A stretch of DNA of 64,000 nucleotides from NCBI GenBank assembly GCA_021811315.1, contig JAJZPF010000007.1:1-64000 (forward strand). The letters are read 5' to 3'. Shown one piece after another: positions 39,992-48,708 of this stretch; position 1 is the first letter of the stretch, and each line of letters begins with the position of its first letter. A program made the translations under genes and the position numbers. This DNA comes from a bacterium. GTDB lineage: Bacteria > Elusimicrobiota > Elusimicrobia > Elusimicrobiales > UBA9959. The notes beneath the pieces are model-generated. The model saw nothing but the letters and a program-made list of their open reading frames with translations, was not told the origin of the DNA and ran no database searches.

Positions 39992-41478
39992 TTAAAGACC
40001 TCCCGCCGCCGTCTCTCCAGGCCGGCGGCCCGGGACTCCAGGCCCGGCTGGGAGTATATGCGCCTGAGCGCGCCCCAGGCCGTAGCGCTGTACCGGTTTT
40101 CGAGCAGGGCCATTTCAAGATAGACCGAAGAGCGGAAACCGGGGCCGCCCGCGGTGTCGGCGATATTAAGGCGCCCGAGGAGCTCCAGAGCCGGGGCCCT
40201 GAAAAGCTTTGTCCCGAGCGCCGGGCGGAGTTCGGCTTCGGCGGCCGCGAGGTCCCGGCAGGCCGCCGCCCGGACCCTGGCTTTTTCGAAGGCCAGGCTG
40301 CGGAGATCGAGCAGCGCCAGGGAGACCAGGAGCAGGCAGGCGAAAGCGAGCGCCGCGCCGGCGGCGCGCCGGGAAGGGAGACGGAAACCAGGCACTTCGG
40401 ACGGCGTGCTGAGCAGCAGGCAGAAGACCCAGAAGTTCGCCGGCACGGAAAGGCCGAAATCCATCGTCGAGTGGACGAGGGCCGCTATGACCGAATATTT
40501 CAGCAGCCCGGTTTTAGCCCGCGCGGCGGAAAAGAGCAGCCAGAACCAGGCGAGCGCCGCGGGCAGGCCGTTCTCCGCGAGGAACTCAAGGTAATAGTTG
40601 TGGGCGTAAATAGCGTGCTCCCTGAAAGCGCCGGCCGGCTGGAAAGCCGCCTGGGCCCAGGTGAAAGAAGCGTGGCCGAAGCCCGCGAGCGGCCGGAGCG
40701 AGAACATCCCCCAGGCGCTGCGCCACCAGGCCAGCCGCCCCGCCACGGAATCCGCCTGCAGCAGGTAGAACACCGGCACGGCCACCGCGGCCAGGCCGGC
40801 CAAGAGCCAGATATTTTCTTTAAGTTCCCGCCCCTTTAAGCGCGAAGCGGCGTAAAAGCCGGCGGCGGCCAGGCCGGCCAGCGCCGCGCCCAGCGACTGC
40901 GTCCAGACCACCAGCACCACCATGGCCGCGGCCAGCGCCCAGTTCTTCCGGTCCAGCGCCAGCGGTATGACCATGACCGCGTAAAGCGCCAGCGCGTTCA
41001 TATTGGTCAGGGGCGGCCTTTCGATAAAGTTCCCGAGCGCGAAAGCCTGCAGCAGCGCCACCGCGAAAACCAGCCAGGCGCCCCAGGCCACCGCGGCCTC
41101 GGCCCGGCCGCGTTCTTCCTTATTAAAGAAGGAGGCGGAAAAATAAATAAGCAGGCCGGCGGCGTAATTGCCCCACTCGTTGAAAATATACCCCCTGAAA
41201 GGGCTGGCCAGCAGCGAAATAAAGGAGAGGGCCGCGGCGGCCCAGAGAGGGTAGAATCTTTTTTCGCCCAGGCCGCGGGGGAGCCCGGCGCCGTAGGCGC
41301 CGATAAAGAGCCAGGCCAGGCAGCCGAGCAGCACGGCCCGCTGGAGGGCGAGCTGCAGCGGCAGGTCGAAGACCGCCTGCAGCTCCGGGGAAAGGCCCAG
41401 CACGAAAATAAAAATATATGACAGCATTATCGTAAAAAACAAGGACCAGGTCCTCTGCGGCCCTGGTCCCTGTCGCAA
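39988..41478 (-). CDS. O-antigen ligase/polymerase-like membrane protein
   Basis: 496 residues with about ten membrane segments. The ligase-type loop includes PLAGFGHASFTWAQAAF and HAIYAHNYYLEFLAENGLPAAL, the second containing the conserved His of the Wzy_C family. The C-terminal ~110 residues are soluble and helical. It lies 16 bases downstream of the pilQ stop in the same orientation, so it may be read from the pil operon. That raises the chance that the pair acts as pilin or surface-glycan oligosaccharyl transferases (PglL/PilO type) rather than LPS ligases. Confidence 0.82.
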   Translation of the reverse strand: MRQGPGPQRTWSLFFTIMLSYIFIFVLGLSPELQAVFDLPLQLALQRAVLLGCLAWLFIGAYGAGLPRGLGEKRFYPLWAAAALSFISLLASPFRGYIFNEWGNYAAGLLIYFSASFFNKEERGRAEAAVAWGAWLVFAVALLQAFALGNFIERPPLTNMNALALYAVMVIPLALDRKNWALAAAMVVLVVWTQSLGAALAGLAAAGFYAASRLKGRELKENIWLLAGLAAVAVPVFYLLQADSVAGRLAWWRSAWGMFSLRPLAGFGHASFTWAQAAFQPAGAFREHAIYAHNYYLEFLAENGLPAALAWFWLLFSAARAKTGLLKYSVIAALVHSTMDFGLSVPANFWVFCLLLSTPSEVPGFRLPSRRAAGAALAFACLLLVSLALLDLRSLAFEKARVRAAACRDLAAAEAELRPALGTKLFRAPALELLGRLNIADTAGGPGFRSSVYLEMALLENRYSATAWGALRRIYSQPGLESRAAGLERRRREVFK

Positions 41479-41494
41479 CCGAACCGCGGCCCGG

Positions 41495-43258
41495 TCAGTC
41501 CGCTATTATCCTCGGGGTAACGAAGATCAGCAGCTCCAGGCGCTTTCTCGCCACGGACTTCTTCCTGAAAAGCAGGCCGAGCAGCGGGATATCCCCGAGT
41601 ATGGGCACTTTATAAACGTCGTCAGACTGGCTGTCCCGGATCAGGCCGCCTATCACGACGGTCTCCCCGTCTTTCACTATAACGTTAGTATCCGTGCCCC
41701 TGACATTGGTGCTGGGGGGCGTGGTCGCGCTCCCGCCCGAAGCCTGGCTCACCGAGGGCGTGAGGTGCATGGCGATGCGGCCGTCGGAATTTATGGTGGG
41801 CGTCACCTTCAGGGTTATCCCGGAGGGCACGTAGGTCACTTTCTGGGAGGTGACCGTGGCGCCGCCGGTGCCGACGGCGGAGTCGGTCGTGGTATAAGGA
41901 ACCTGGTCGGTAATGTCGATCGTGGCCTCTTTATTATTGAGGGTAGCGACCTTCGGGTCGGAAAGCACCTTGAGCTTTCCCTTTTTAACCGCGGCGGCTA
42001 TGACCGTGTTGAAAGTGAAGTCGTTTATCTTTCCGAAGAAGGTCAGGGCGCCGCCGAATGTGCTTCCGCCGGGCGTGGGCCCGGGCAGGTTGGTCTCGCC
42101 GACGGTGGTGCCCATGGCGTTCTTGAAGTTCCAGTTCACGCCGAGGTCGAAAGAATTATCGAGCGCCACTTCCACCAGCTTCACCTCTATCATCACCTGC
42201 TTGGGCACGCGGTCCAGGCTGCGGATCAGCCTGGCCGTGGAATCCAGGCCGAGGGAGGTGTCGGTGACTATCAGGGCGTTATTGTTCTCGTCCGGGGTGG
42301 ACTTCGAGGTCCGGCCCTCGGCCGAGGCGACCGCGTCTATCTGCGTCTTCATTTCAGCGGCCTTGAAGTAGTTCAGGAAGAAAACGCGCGTCTGCTGCAG
42401 GCCTTTCTTCTGCTCCGTGATAAAAGTGGACGGGGTGGCTATGCGGATTATGTTGTCGCCGACCTGCTGCGCGGCCAGGCCTTTGACGTTAAGCAGGGTC
42501 TTGAAGGCCTCTTCGAAAGGAACTTTAGACAGGCTGATCGTTACGGTGCCCGAGACGTCGTCGCTGTAGATGACGTTGAGGTTGGCCTTGGCCGCCATCA
42601 TGTCTATCACTTCCCGCACTTCGGCCTCGCTGTAATCGAAAGTGATCGGCTCGCGGGACAAATTGTCCATGATATTGCGCGAGGTGGGAGCTGCGTAGGT
42701 CCTCTTAGGGGCTATTACCGGCGCTTTCTGGCTGAGAAGGCTGGCGGGTTTGGCCGGCTCCAGCGTCAGTTCCACCGGCTTTTCGGAAACGGTTTCGGGG
42801 GCGATGATCTTGACTCCGGCCGGGACCGCGGCCGGGGAATCTTTTATCGAAGGCGAGGCTGGCTTCCGGGACGACGCCCCGAACATGACCACCAGCTCGG
42901 TGCCCTTGCGGGAGATCTCGTAGACGGTCTTCTGCGTAAGCTCCATCACCACGCGGGAAACGCTCACCGGGCTGTCCTTGAACTGGCCGGTCCGCACCTT
43001 GACCAGCGAGCGGCCGTTAACGGGGATCTCCTGGAGGGTCTTCAGCTTCGAGTCCATCAGTTCCAGCACCAGCCTGGAAGGGTTCTCCGTGGTAAAGGCT
43101 TTGTACTGCACCGGCTTGTCGGTGTCGATGTAGACGCTTTCCGCGGAAACCCGGACGGATTTTACCGTGGCGTTCTCCACGGCAAAAAGCAGCAGCGGGT
43201 TCTGCGCGAGGAAAAGGCCGGTCAGGGCGGTCGCTATGAATTTTTTCATTTTTTTCAC
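41495..43258 (-). CDS. pilQ: Type IV pilus secretin PilQ
   Basis: 587 residues. Signal peptide, then an AMIN domain (residues about 30-125, with QYKAFTTENPSRLVLELMDS). A secretin/STN short domain follows (ITFDYSEAEVREVIDMMAAKANLNVIYSDD), an N1-type domain (RVFFLNYFKAAEMKTQIDAV), and a secretin core ending GDIPLLGLLFRKKSVARKRLELLIFVTPRI. It forms the outer-membrane gate for the pilus. It has one AMIN domain, fewer than proteobacterial PilQ. It is the last pil gene of the pilMNOPQ operon, 11 bases after pilP. Confidence 0.95.
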   Translation of the reverse strand: MKKMKKFIATALTGLFLAQNPLLLFAVENATVKSVRVSAESVYIDTDKPVQYKAFTTENPSRLVLELMDSKLKTLQEIPVNGRSLVKVRTGQFKDSPVSVSRVVMELTQKTVYEISRKGTELVVMFGASSRKPASPSIKDSPAAVPAGVKIIAPETVSEKPVELTLEPAKPASLLSQKAPVIAPKRTYAAPTSRNIMDNLSREPITFDYSEAEVREVIDMMAAKANLNVIYSDDVSGTVTISLSKVPFEEAFKTLLNVKGLAAQQVGDNIIRIATPSTFITEQKKGLQQTRVFFLNYFKAAEMKTQIDAVASAEGRTSKSTPDENNNALIVTDTSLGLDSTARLIRSLDRVPKQVMIEVKLVEVALDNSFDLGVNWNFKNAMGTTVGETNLPGPTPGGSTFGGALTFFGKINDFTFNTVIAAAVKKGKLKVLSDPKVATLNNKEATIDITDQVPYTTTDSAVGTGGATVTSQKVTYVPSGITLKVTPTINSDGRIAMHLTPSVSQASGGSATTPPSTNVRGTDTNVIVKDGETVVIGGLIRDSQSDDVYKVPILGDIPLLGLLFRKKSVARKRLELLIFVTPRIIAD

Positions 43259-43269
43259 CTGTTCACCAC

Positions 43270-43710
43270 TTATTCTTTCTCGTGCAGGTTGAGCTGCTGG
43301 ACCTTCTTGTCCTCGGTCATCAGCACTACCTGTTTCCCCTTTACCACGCCGGAGATCCCGGGGACCTGCTTCTTCTTCGCGTCGGTCAGGCGCCCGGCTT
43401 TAAGAGTATAGACCGCCCCGGAGGCGTCCTTCAGCAGGGCCTGCCGGCCGCTGGAGTCCTCCATGATGCCGGTCAGCGTAAGGCCGTAAACGGAAAAAGT
43501 CCCTTTTTCCACGGCGGCCGCGCCGCTTTTATCTTTCGGCCTGGCCGTGGTCCCTTTCTGGTCGCTGTAAACGGTGGACGCGACCAGCGGGTCGCGGGTG
43601 TTGACCGGCGCGTAGGCCTGGTCCACGGTCAGGACGGGGGTGGACACGGCGACCTGGGCCGCGGCCGGGGCGGCGCTGAGAGCGGAGAGGAGGATCAGGG
43701 TAAGGCTCAT
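43270..43710 (-). CDS. pilP: PilP-like pilus assembly lipoprotein/periplasmic protein
   Basis: 146 residues with a signal peptide (ILLSALSAAPAAAQVA) and no lipobox Cys. The C-terminal half has the PilP beta-sandwich pattern (LTGIMEDSSGRQALLKDASGAVYTLKAGRL, VPGISGVVKGKQVVLM). PilP links the inner-membrane PilNO complex to PilQ. Gene order between pilO and pilQ supports the call; primary sequence similarity in this family is low. Confidence 0.85.
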   Translation of the reverse strand: MSLTLILLSALSAAPAAAQVAVSTPVLTVDQAYAPVNTRDPLVASTVYSDQKGTTARPKDKSGAAAVEKGTFSVYGLTLTGIMEDSSGRQALLKDASGAVYTLKAGRLTDAKKKQVPGISGVVKGKQVVLMTEDKKVQQLNLHEKE

Positions 43711-43713
43711 AAT

Positions 43714-44265
43714 TTAGCCGTTATACTGGTAGGCCACCAGCGTAAAACTCGCGGTCACGGAAGAGTCGGAAGAGCCGGTGCCGTTCATGGTAAGGTTCTC
43801 CGAGGTCAGGATGCGCTCCTCCAGGCCGAGCGCCGTCAGGAAGCGCCCCACGTCGTGGTAATTCCCTTTCAAAGTAATGCTGTAGCTGACCTTGGTGAAG
43901 TACTCCACCTTGGACTGGCCGGAGGGATTTATCGCCGTGACGCTCACCTTGTATTTTTTGCTGAGGGTGGTCACGGTGCGGATCAGGTCCGGGATCCTGC
44001 GCTCGTTGGGCAGCTTTTTAACGGCGGCTTCTTTGTCCGACCTCAGGCTGGCCAGCTTGGCCTCGAGGTCCTTGTACTTGGCCTTCTGCTCCTTGGCCTT
44101 TTTTATGTCCGACGTTATCGAGGCGACCTTCTGCGAATTCTCCTCGATCTGCCTGGAGGCCGGCAGCCAGAAGTACTGCAGGTAAAGGAAAATGAACAGC
44201 CCGCCGAAAAGCACCCCGCCGGCGATCTGGCCCATCTGCTCTTTAGTCAGCTGTATCTTGCCCAT
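43714..44265 (-). CDS. pilO: Type IV pilus inner-membrane protein PilO
   Basis: 183 residues: one N-terminal membrane helix (IAGGVLFGGLFIFLYLQYFWL), a coiled coil (about 35-75, SDIKKAKEQKAKYKDLEAKL), and a ferredoxin-like domain with YSITLKGNYHDVGRFLTALG. It pairs with PilN to form the alignment complex. It lies three bases after pilN. Confidence 0.92.
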   Translation of the reverse strand: MGKIQLTKEQMGQIAGGVLFGGLFIFLYLQYFWLPASRQIEENSQKVASITSDIKKAKEQKAKYKDLEAKLASLRSDKEAAVKKLPNERRIPDLIRTVTTLSKKYKVSVTAINPSGQSKVEYFTKVSYSITLKGNYHDVGRFLTALGLEERILTSENLTMNGTGSSDSSVTASFTLVAYQYNG

Positions 44266-44268
44266 AGT

Positions 44269-44820
44269 TTATTTATAGTTGTACTTCGCCGTAATGGCGA
44301 CGGTCAGCCTTTTGCCCGTATCCACGTCGCTCACCGAGATGCCCCCGATGCCTATGTCGGAGTAGGGGCCGGAGGTCTCCAGCGAATTTATCCAGTAAGC
44401 CAGGTCGTAGGCGGAGTTGGAATACACGGCCAGCGACACGCTCACGGTATTGCCGGACAGGGAGGTGTTCACGCTGCCGAACCAGATGGTCGAGGGCAGG
44501 TCGCTGGTAAGGTCCTGCAGGAAGCGCGTGTAGATGAAGCGGCCCTTGTTTATGCTGTTTATGGAATTCAGGTATTTCTGGACTTCGGAGATCTGGGCCT
44601 CTATGGCCTTCACCTGGTCCACGTCCTTCTGCAGGACCACCATTTCCGCCTCGCACTTGGCCAGGGAGGCCCCTATGGTCTTGGCGCGGCCTATGTGCCA
44701 GATGGAAGCCACCGCGACCACCGCGATCACCAGGACGGCGGCCAGCACGGCCTTGGCGATGAGGACCTTGCGGTTTATCCTCGCTATATATTCGGGCGGA
44801 ATGAGGTTTATCCTTATCAT
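44269..44820 (-). CDS. pilN: Type IV pilus inner-membrane protein PilN
   Basis: 183 residues. The short cytoplasmic tail MIRINLIPPEY is the conserved PilM-binding motif (INLLP type). A membrane helix follows (LIAKAVLAAVLVIAVVAVASIWH), a coiled coil, then a PilN periplasmic domain. It overlaps pilM by four bases. Confidence 0.94.
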   Translation of the reverse strand: MIRINLIPPEYIARINRKVLIAKAVLAAVLVIAVVAVASIWHIGRAKTIGASLAKCEAEMVVLQKDVDQVKAIEAQISEVQKYLNSINSINKGRFIYTRFLQDLTSDLPSTIWFGSVNTSLSGNTVSVSLAVYSNSAYDLAYWINSLETSGPYSDIGIGGISVSDVDTGKRLTVAITAKYNYK

Positions 44821-45926
44821 TCTTCCCAGTCCTTCATCTTGCGCAGCGCGAGGCCGGCCGCCACGGCGAGGGCCGGAAGCACGTCCTTGGGCATATTTTT
44901 GGGGATCTCGGGCAGGAAAGAGAGCGGGTTGACTATCTCCACCGGGACCTTGAATTCCGCGGACAGGAACTTGTTGATATTGCCGAGGTTGGCCATGCCG
45001 CCGGAAAGCATTATCCTGGAGACGGAATGGTCCACGCCCTGGGAGAGGTAAAAGTCGATGGAGCGCGAGACCTCCGTGTAAAGGTCCCTCAGCACCCCGG
45101 AGGCGGCCTTGGAAACCGCTATGCCGTCGCGGTCGAAGCTCTCTATCGCGGCTTCCTTGTCCTCGTCGGAAACCAGCACGGAGCGGGTTTTCTTCACCGC
45201 GTCGGAGCCGGCGGTGTCCGTTTTCAGGACCTTGGAGATGGCCTTGTCGAAAGTGGCGCCGGCTATGAAGATGTCGCGGACCACGCGCGTGACGCCCTGC
45301 GAAATTATGGACAGGTTGGTGACCTTCTGCCCGATATTGAGCATCAGGACGGAAGTGTTCTCCCCTTTAGGGGCTATCCGCTCGTAAAGCGTCTCGAGGG
45401 CGAAAGAATCCACGTCGATGATCAGCGGGTCCAGGCCGGCCCCGCTGATGATGTCCAGCTTGTCCTGCACGGCGTCGCGCTTGGCGGCCACCAGCACCGT
45501 GTCGATCTTCGGGTCGCCGTCCTCGGAGGTGTCGTTGAGGATGCTGTAGGTCAGGTTGACGTCTTTTATGTCGAAGGGGATGAAGGGCTCGGCCTCGACG
45601 CTGATGGTGAGGTCGAGCTCTTTTTTGGACAGCTTGGGCAGCTTGACGTAGCGCACAATCACGGCGTTGCCGGAGATGGAGGCGACGGCGTTCTTGGCCT
45701 GGATGTTCTTCTTCTTGAGGTAGGTCTTTATCTCCTCGGAAATTATGGCCTTCTTTTCCTCGGGCGGGGTATCCGGCTTGATAGAGAGGGGGATATAGCC
45801 CCAGTCCTTGAGCGTCAGGACTTTCTTAACCTCGCCGATCCAGACCAGCTTCACGGCGTAGTTGCCGATGTCGACGCCTATGACGTCCTTGGCCGGGAAC
45901 ATATGTTTGAAGATATTTGAAAGCAT
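44817..45926 (-). CDS. pilM: Type IV pilus assembly ATPase-fold protein PilM
   Basis: 369 residues, actin/FtsA-like fold: phosphate-1 motif VIGVDIGNYAVKLV, SHS2-like insertion in the first half, and adenosine motif IMLSGGMANLGNINKFL near residue 310. It sits on the cytoplasmic side and binds the PilN tail. It is the first gene of the pilMNOPQ operon, with an upstream AT-rich region that probably carries the promoter. Confidence 0.95.
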   Translation of the reverse strand: MLSNIFKHMFPAKDVIGVDIGNYAVKLVWIGEVKKVLTLKDWGYIPLSIKPDTPPEEKKAIISEEIKTYLKKKNIQAKNAVASISGNAVIVRYVKLPKLSKKELDLTISVEAEPFIPFDIKDVNLTYSILNDTSEDGDPKIDTVLVAAKRDAVQDKLDIISGAGLDPLIIDVDSFALETLYERIAPKGENTSVLMLNIGQKVTNLSIISQGVTRVVRDIFIAGATFDKAISKVLKTDTAGSDAVKKTRSVLVSDEDKEAAIESFDRDGIAVSKAASGVLRDLYTEVSRSIDFYLSQGVDHSVSRIMLSGGMANLGNINKFLSAEFKVPVEIVNPLSFLPEIPKNMPKDVLPALAVAAGLALRKMKDWEE

Positions 45927-45990
45927 CTGTTTGTTTTCAGCCCCGCCGCCATCCCTAAAAAAGCTCTGCCGCCCCGTTTCTCTATTAGCC

Positions 45991-46033
45991 AGTATAGAAC
46001 AATTATATTAACTAATTATTACAGCTAAAGCAA
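45991..46033 (-). promoter_or_regulatory. AT-rich promoter region of the pil operon
   Basis: Minus strand holds TATAAT (46003-46008) with TTGCTT 19 bp upstream, and a second -10-like TATACT (45991-45996). Either would give a leader of 60-75 bases for pilM. The same AT-rich 144-bp gap must also hold the promoter of the divergent gene at 46071. Confidence 0.35.
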
Positions 46034-46070
46034 TTTCTTTCGCTCCCTTTCTATTTGCTTAAATATATCT

Positions 46071-47003
46071 ATGTTAAAAGGAGCTTTCATCGGTGGGCCC
46101 GGAGCTTTCGGCTTCAGCCCCTCCTCTTTTGCCGGCGGCGATCTCAAGATCACGGCTTTCGCGGCTCCCGGGGCCCGGAGGGAAAGGCCGGCTTTTCCCC
46201 GCGAAGCCCAGGAGTACCCGGCCATCAAAAGCCTGCTCGCGGCCGAGCTGCAGCTTGATTTCGCCGCCATAAGCCTGCCGCCGGGAGAGACTTTCGGCGC
46301 GATGCTGCCGGCCCTCGAGCGGGGCCTGCACGTGATCTCTTCCTCCCCGCCCTGCCTTTCCAGCACTGAATTCGAAGCGCTGCGCGGGGCCGCTGAAAAA
46401 ACGGGGAAGGTCATCTTCATCGTCCAGCCCTGGGAGCACGCCGCCCCCTGGCTCGCGCTGAGCAAGGCGCTGACCCGCGGCCTGGCCGGAGAGATCAATT
46501 ACGCCGAGGTGCAGGCGCTGCTCCCCGGCCCCGCGCCGGAAGGCGGCGCTATCGCGGCCCTGGGCTGGCAGGCCGCTTCGATGCTCCTGGCCATGGTGCG
46601 CCGCCCCCCGTCCGCGATAGAGGCCAGGCTGGACTCCGGGGCCGCCGCGGCCTGCCACGTGCATTTCGGAGGCGCCGACGGCTTCCTGCACCTGGCCTGC
46701 GGCGCCCACGCCCCGCGCCTGCGGGCGGCGGTCGCCGGGGACAAAGGACGGATAGAGCTGGACGGGAACCTGCTGCGCCTGGACATAAAAGACATGGCGC
46801 CGGAGACGGTGGAGCTGCGGCATGAACTGGCCCCGGGGGCCTGCCTCCCGGAGTGGCTGGCGGCCGAGGTTTCGGATTTCAAGAAGGAAATAGAGGGAAG
46901 CAGGGAGCGCGGCTCCGGGCTGCGCAATTCGCGCTACTGCGTCAAGCTGCTCAGGAACGCCTCTTACTCGGCGTCGGTGAAGTCGGCGGCGATACCGCTG
47001 TAA
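46071..47003 (+). CDS. Degenerate Gfo/Idh/MocA-like protein
   Basis: 310 residues. The middle of the N-terminal half follows the Gfo/Idh/MocA pattern (LDFAAISLPPGETFGAMLPALERGLHVI, then EALRGAAEKTGKVIFIV), and the C-terminal part resembles that family's beta domain (GDKGRIELDGNLLRLDI). The catalytic EKP Lys is replaced by SSPPCL, and the N-terminal GxGxxG dinucleotide motif is not clear (GAFIGGPGAFG). It may have lost dehydrogenase activity. No ribosome site precedes the ATG; upstream AT-rich sequence could place it on a short leader. Function unknown. Confidence 0.65.
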   Translation: MLKGAFIGGPGAFGFSPSSFAGGDLKITAFAAPGARRERPAFPREAQEYPAIKSLLAAELQLDFAAISLPPGETFGAMLPALERGLHVISSSPPCLSSTEFEALRGAAEKTGKVIFIVQPWEHAAPWLALSKALTRGLAGEINYAEVQALLPGPAPEGGAIAALGWQAASMLLAMVRRPPSAIEARLDSGAAAACHVHFGGADGFLHLACGAHAPRLRAAVAGDKGRIELDGNLLRLDIKDMAPETVELRHELAPGACLPEWLAAEVSDFKKEIEGSRERGSGLRNSRYCVKLLRNASYSASVKSAAIPL

Positions 47004-47074
47004 AGAATAAATCGGGGATCTAAAATCGAGAGTCGGGCGTCGGGAGTCGGGGAACGGGGATCAGAGAGAAGGTA
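47004..47074. repeat. Degenerate GGGAGTC/GGGGATC intergenic repeat
   Basis: A run of imperfect 6-8-base units (CGGGGATC, CGAGAGTC, GGGCGTC, GGGAGTC, GGGGAAC, GGGGATC) fills the gap. The same type of run occurs at 49345-49440. No coding or hairpin structure is apparent. Confidence 0.6.
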
Positions 47075-47641
47075 TCAGGGGACCGGGGGCGGCTCGCTTT
47101 GAGCCGCCTGTTTTTTTTCGGGCGCCGGTTTTTCCGTCGACGCGGCAGTTTTATACGGGCGCAGGCCGGCGACGAGGAATTTGCTTATCTCCTCGCTCGA
47201 TTCGTAGACCTGCAGCCCGGCCCTCACGAGGAAGAAAAGCGTGAAGCCGAGAAAAACTGTCTGGTAGGCCCATTCGTAGTCCTCGATAAAAGGGAAGATC
47301 GCGGCCTGGAAAGCGTAGTAGGCGAAAAGCAGCGCCATTATTTTTATCAGGCTGCGGACCAGCCTGCCCGCGCCCGGGATAAAATCGAGTATCCCGTCGG
47401 CCGCCGGGGAGGCCTCGGCCCCGAATTTCACGAAGACGATCACGCTGAGCAGCGAAACGACCGCGTTCAGGAAAACGCTGACGGAGAGCTTCAGGCTCAG
47501 GAAAGGCAGCGACCGGGCGTAAGGCAGGCTTTCCACGAAGAACCCGATGGCGAAAAGCGTGAACAGCGCCACCAGGGTCTTGACGGCTTTTATCAGAAGG
47601 TCCCACAGAAGTTCTTTTTTCCCCATACTGAAATTTAACAA
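47075..47641 (-). CDS. Four-helix membrane protein of unknown function
   Basis: 188 residues. About four hydrophobic segments (TLVALFTLFAIGFFVESL; VFLNAVVSLLSVIVFVKFG; LIKIMALLFAYYAFQAAIF; AYQTVFLGFTLFFLVRAGL) are followed by a charged, Pro/Gln-rich cytoplasmic tail. No catalytic motif seen. It stands alone between two oppositely oriented genes. Confidence 0.7.
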   Translation of the reverse strand: MLNFSMGKKELLWDLLIKAVKTLVALFTLFAIGFFVESLPYARSLPFLSLKLSVSVFLNAVVSLLSVIVFVKFGAEASPAADGILDFIPGAGRLVRSLIKIMALLFAYYAFQAAIFPFIEDYEWAYQTVFLGFTLFFLVRAGLQVYESSEEISKFLVAGLRPYKTAASTEKPAPEKKQAAQSEPPPVP

Positions 47642-47725
47642 ATATGCCCCGCCGGGCGCAAACCCCGGGAGCGGCCCCGCGGTCAGCTCCGCCGCCGCAT
47701 ATATATATGAATAAATAATATATTA

Positions 47726-47755
47726 TTGATAAGCCCGCCTTTTTTGTGCTAGTAT
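47726..47755 (+). promoter_or_regulatory. Sigma-70-like promoter for the small gene at 47804
   Basis: TTGATA (47726-47731), 18-bp spacer, TAGTAT (47750-47755). The leader of about 40 bases contains a GCCCCCGGGGGC palindrome and GGAGGAAG ahead of the ATG. The quality of these signals suggests strong expression of the small protein. Confidence 0.65.
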
Positions 47756-47803
47756 AGGGGCTTAAGCCGCCCCCGGGGGCAAATCGCAGTGGAGGAAGAA
47801 ACC

Positions 47804-47977
47804 ATGATAGTTGAAAGAACAGAATACAAAGGCCAGCCCGTACTCATACTCAAGCGGAACGAGAACGACAAATACCCGTTCTCCTTCGGCCTCTCCAAAG
47901 CCCGCCTCATCATAGAGGGCTTCGAAGAAATAAAGAAATTCGTGGCGGAAAACGACAACAAAGAAGAGAAGAAATAG
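47804..47977 (+). CDS. Small protein of unknown function
   Basis: 57 residues from the ATG at 47804, chosen because GGAGGAAG lies directly upstream; an in-frame GTG at 47789 would overlap it. The sequence starts MIVERTEYKGQPVLILKRNE, then FGLSKARLIIEGFEEIKKFV and a Lys/Glu/Asn tail. Two or three strands followed by a helix recall the PC4/YdbC single-stranded nucleic acid binders, but this is only a resemblance. It precedes the ubiE-like gene by 26 bases. Confidence 0.75.
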   Translation: MIVERTEYKGQPVLILKRNENDKYPFSFGLSKARLIIEGFEEIKKFVAENDNKEEKK

Positions 47978-48003
47978 TTTTTCTTCTTTCTTTCGGAAGA
48001 TAA

Positions 48004-48708
48004 ATGCCGTCTAACAAAGAACTGGCTATCGCCGGGTTTTATGACGGCATTTACCTTTTTTACAGCAAGGCCAACTCCTTCCTGACTTTCGGCCTCGACC
48101 TTTACTGGCGGGCCGCCGCCGCGAAGCTCGCAGCGGCTTCTGCCCCCGGCGCGGTCTCGGCGCTGGACGCCTGCTGCGGCACCGGCGACTTCTCCCTCTC
48201 CCTGAAAAAAGCCTTCGGCCCGCGCCTGCGTCTGACCGGCGCCGACCTGAGCGAAGCCATGCTTTCCGCCGCCAAGGCGAAGCTCCCCGGCGTGGAATTT
48301 GTCCGGGCGGAGATGAAGGAACTGCCTTTCCCCGACGGCAGCTTCGACCTGCTAACTATCGCCTTCGCCACGCGCAACCTGGACATCGACAAGGAAAAAC
48401 TTCTGGCCGCGCTCAGGGAATTCCGCCGCGTGCTCAAGCCCGGCGGGCTTTTCCTGAACCTGGAAACCACCCGGCCGAAAAATCCCGCGCTCTGGTTTTT
48501 AATGCGGGCCTACGTAAGAACGCTTATCGGGCTCCTTAACCTCCTGTCCCCGAAAAGCCGCGATTCCTATTCTTTCCTTAAGAACACGATACTCGGTTTT
48601 TACGGCGCGGATGAATTTTCAGCGCTGCTCTCCGAGGCCGGCTTCTCCGGGGCCTCGTACAGGATCCTCTTCCCCGGCGCCGTCGCCGCCCATACCGCGC
48701 GCAAGTGA
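48004..48708 (+). CDS. UbiE/COQ5-type methyltransferase
   Basis: 234 residues. SAM motif I ALDACCGTGDFSLSLKKA, motif II region GADLSEAMLSAAKAKLPG, and the UbiE signatures FDLLTIAFATRNLDIDKEKLLAALREFRRVLKPGG (split here in reading) and SYSFLKNTILGFYGADEF. UbiE/MenG methylates demethylmenaquinone or a ubiquinone precursor. Menaquinone would be the natural electron donor for the anaerobic reductase in the island. It ends back-to-back with the V-ATPase D gene. ubiE or menG are both possible names. Confidence 0.88.
   Translation: MPSNKELAIAGFYDGIYLFYSKANSFLTFGLDLYWRAAAAKLAAASAPGAVSALDACCGTGDFSLSLKKAFGPRLRLTGADLSEAMLSAAKAKLPGVEFVRAEMKELPFPDGSFDLLTIAFATRNLDIDKEKLLAALREFRRVLKPGGLFLNLETTRPKNPALWFLMRAYVRTLIGLLNLLSPKSRDSYSFLKNTILGFYGADEFSALLSEAGFSGASYRILFPGAVAAHTARK

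Noticed and set aside
39679-40839. 386-codon plus-strand frame opposite the O-antigen-ligase-like genes
   Set aside because: Extreme Arg/Pro/Ala content typical of reverse-complement reading of membrane protein genes.
41765-43411. 548-codon plus-strand frame opposite pilQ
   Set aside because: Antisense shadow in GC-rich DNA; the minus strand encodes an unmistakable secretin.
43282-45051. 589-codon plus-strand frame opposite pilP-pilM
   Set aside because: Antisense shadow; pilMNOP have conserved motifs and overlapping starts and stops.
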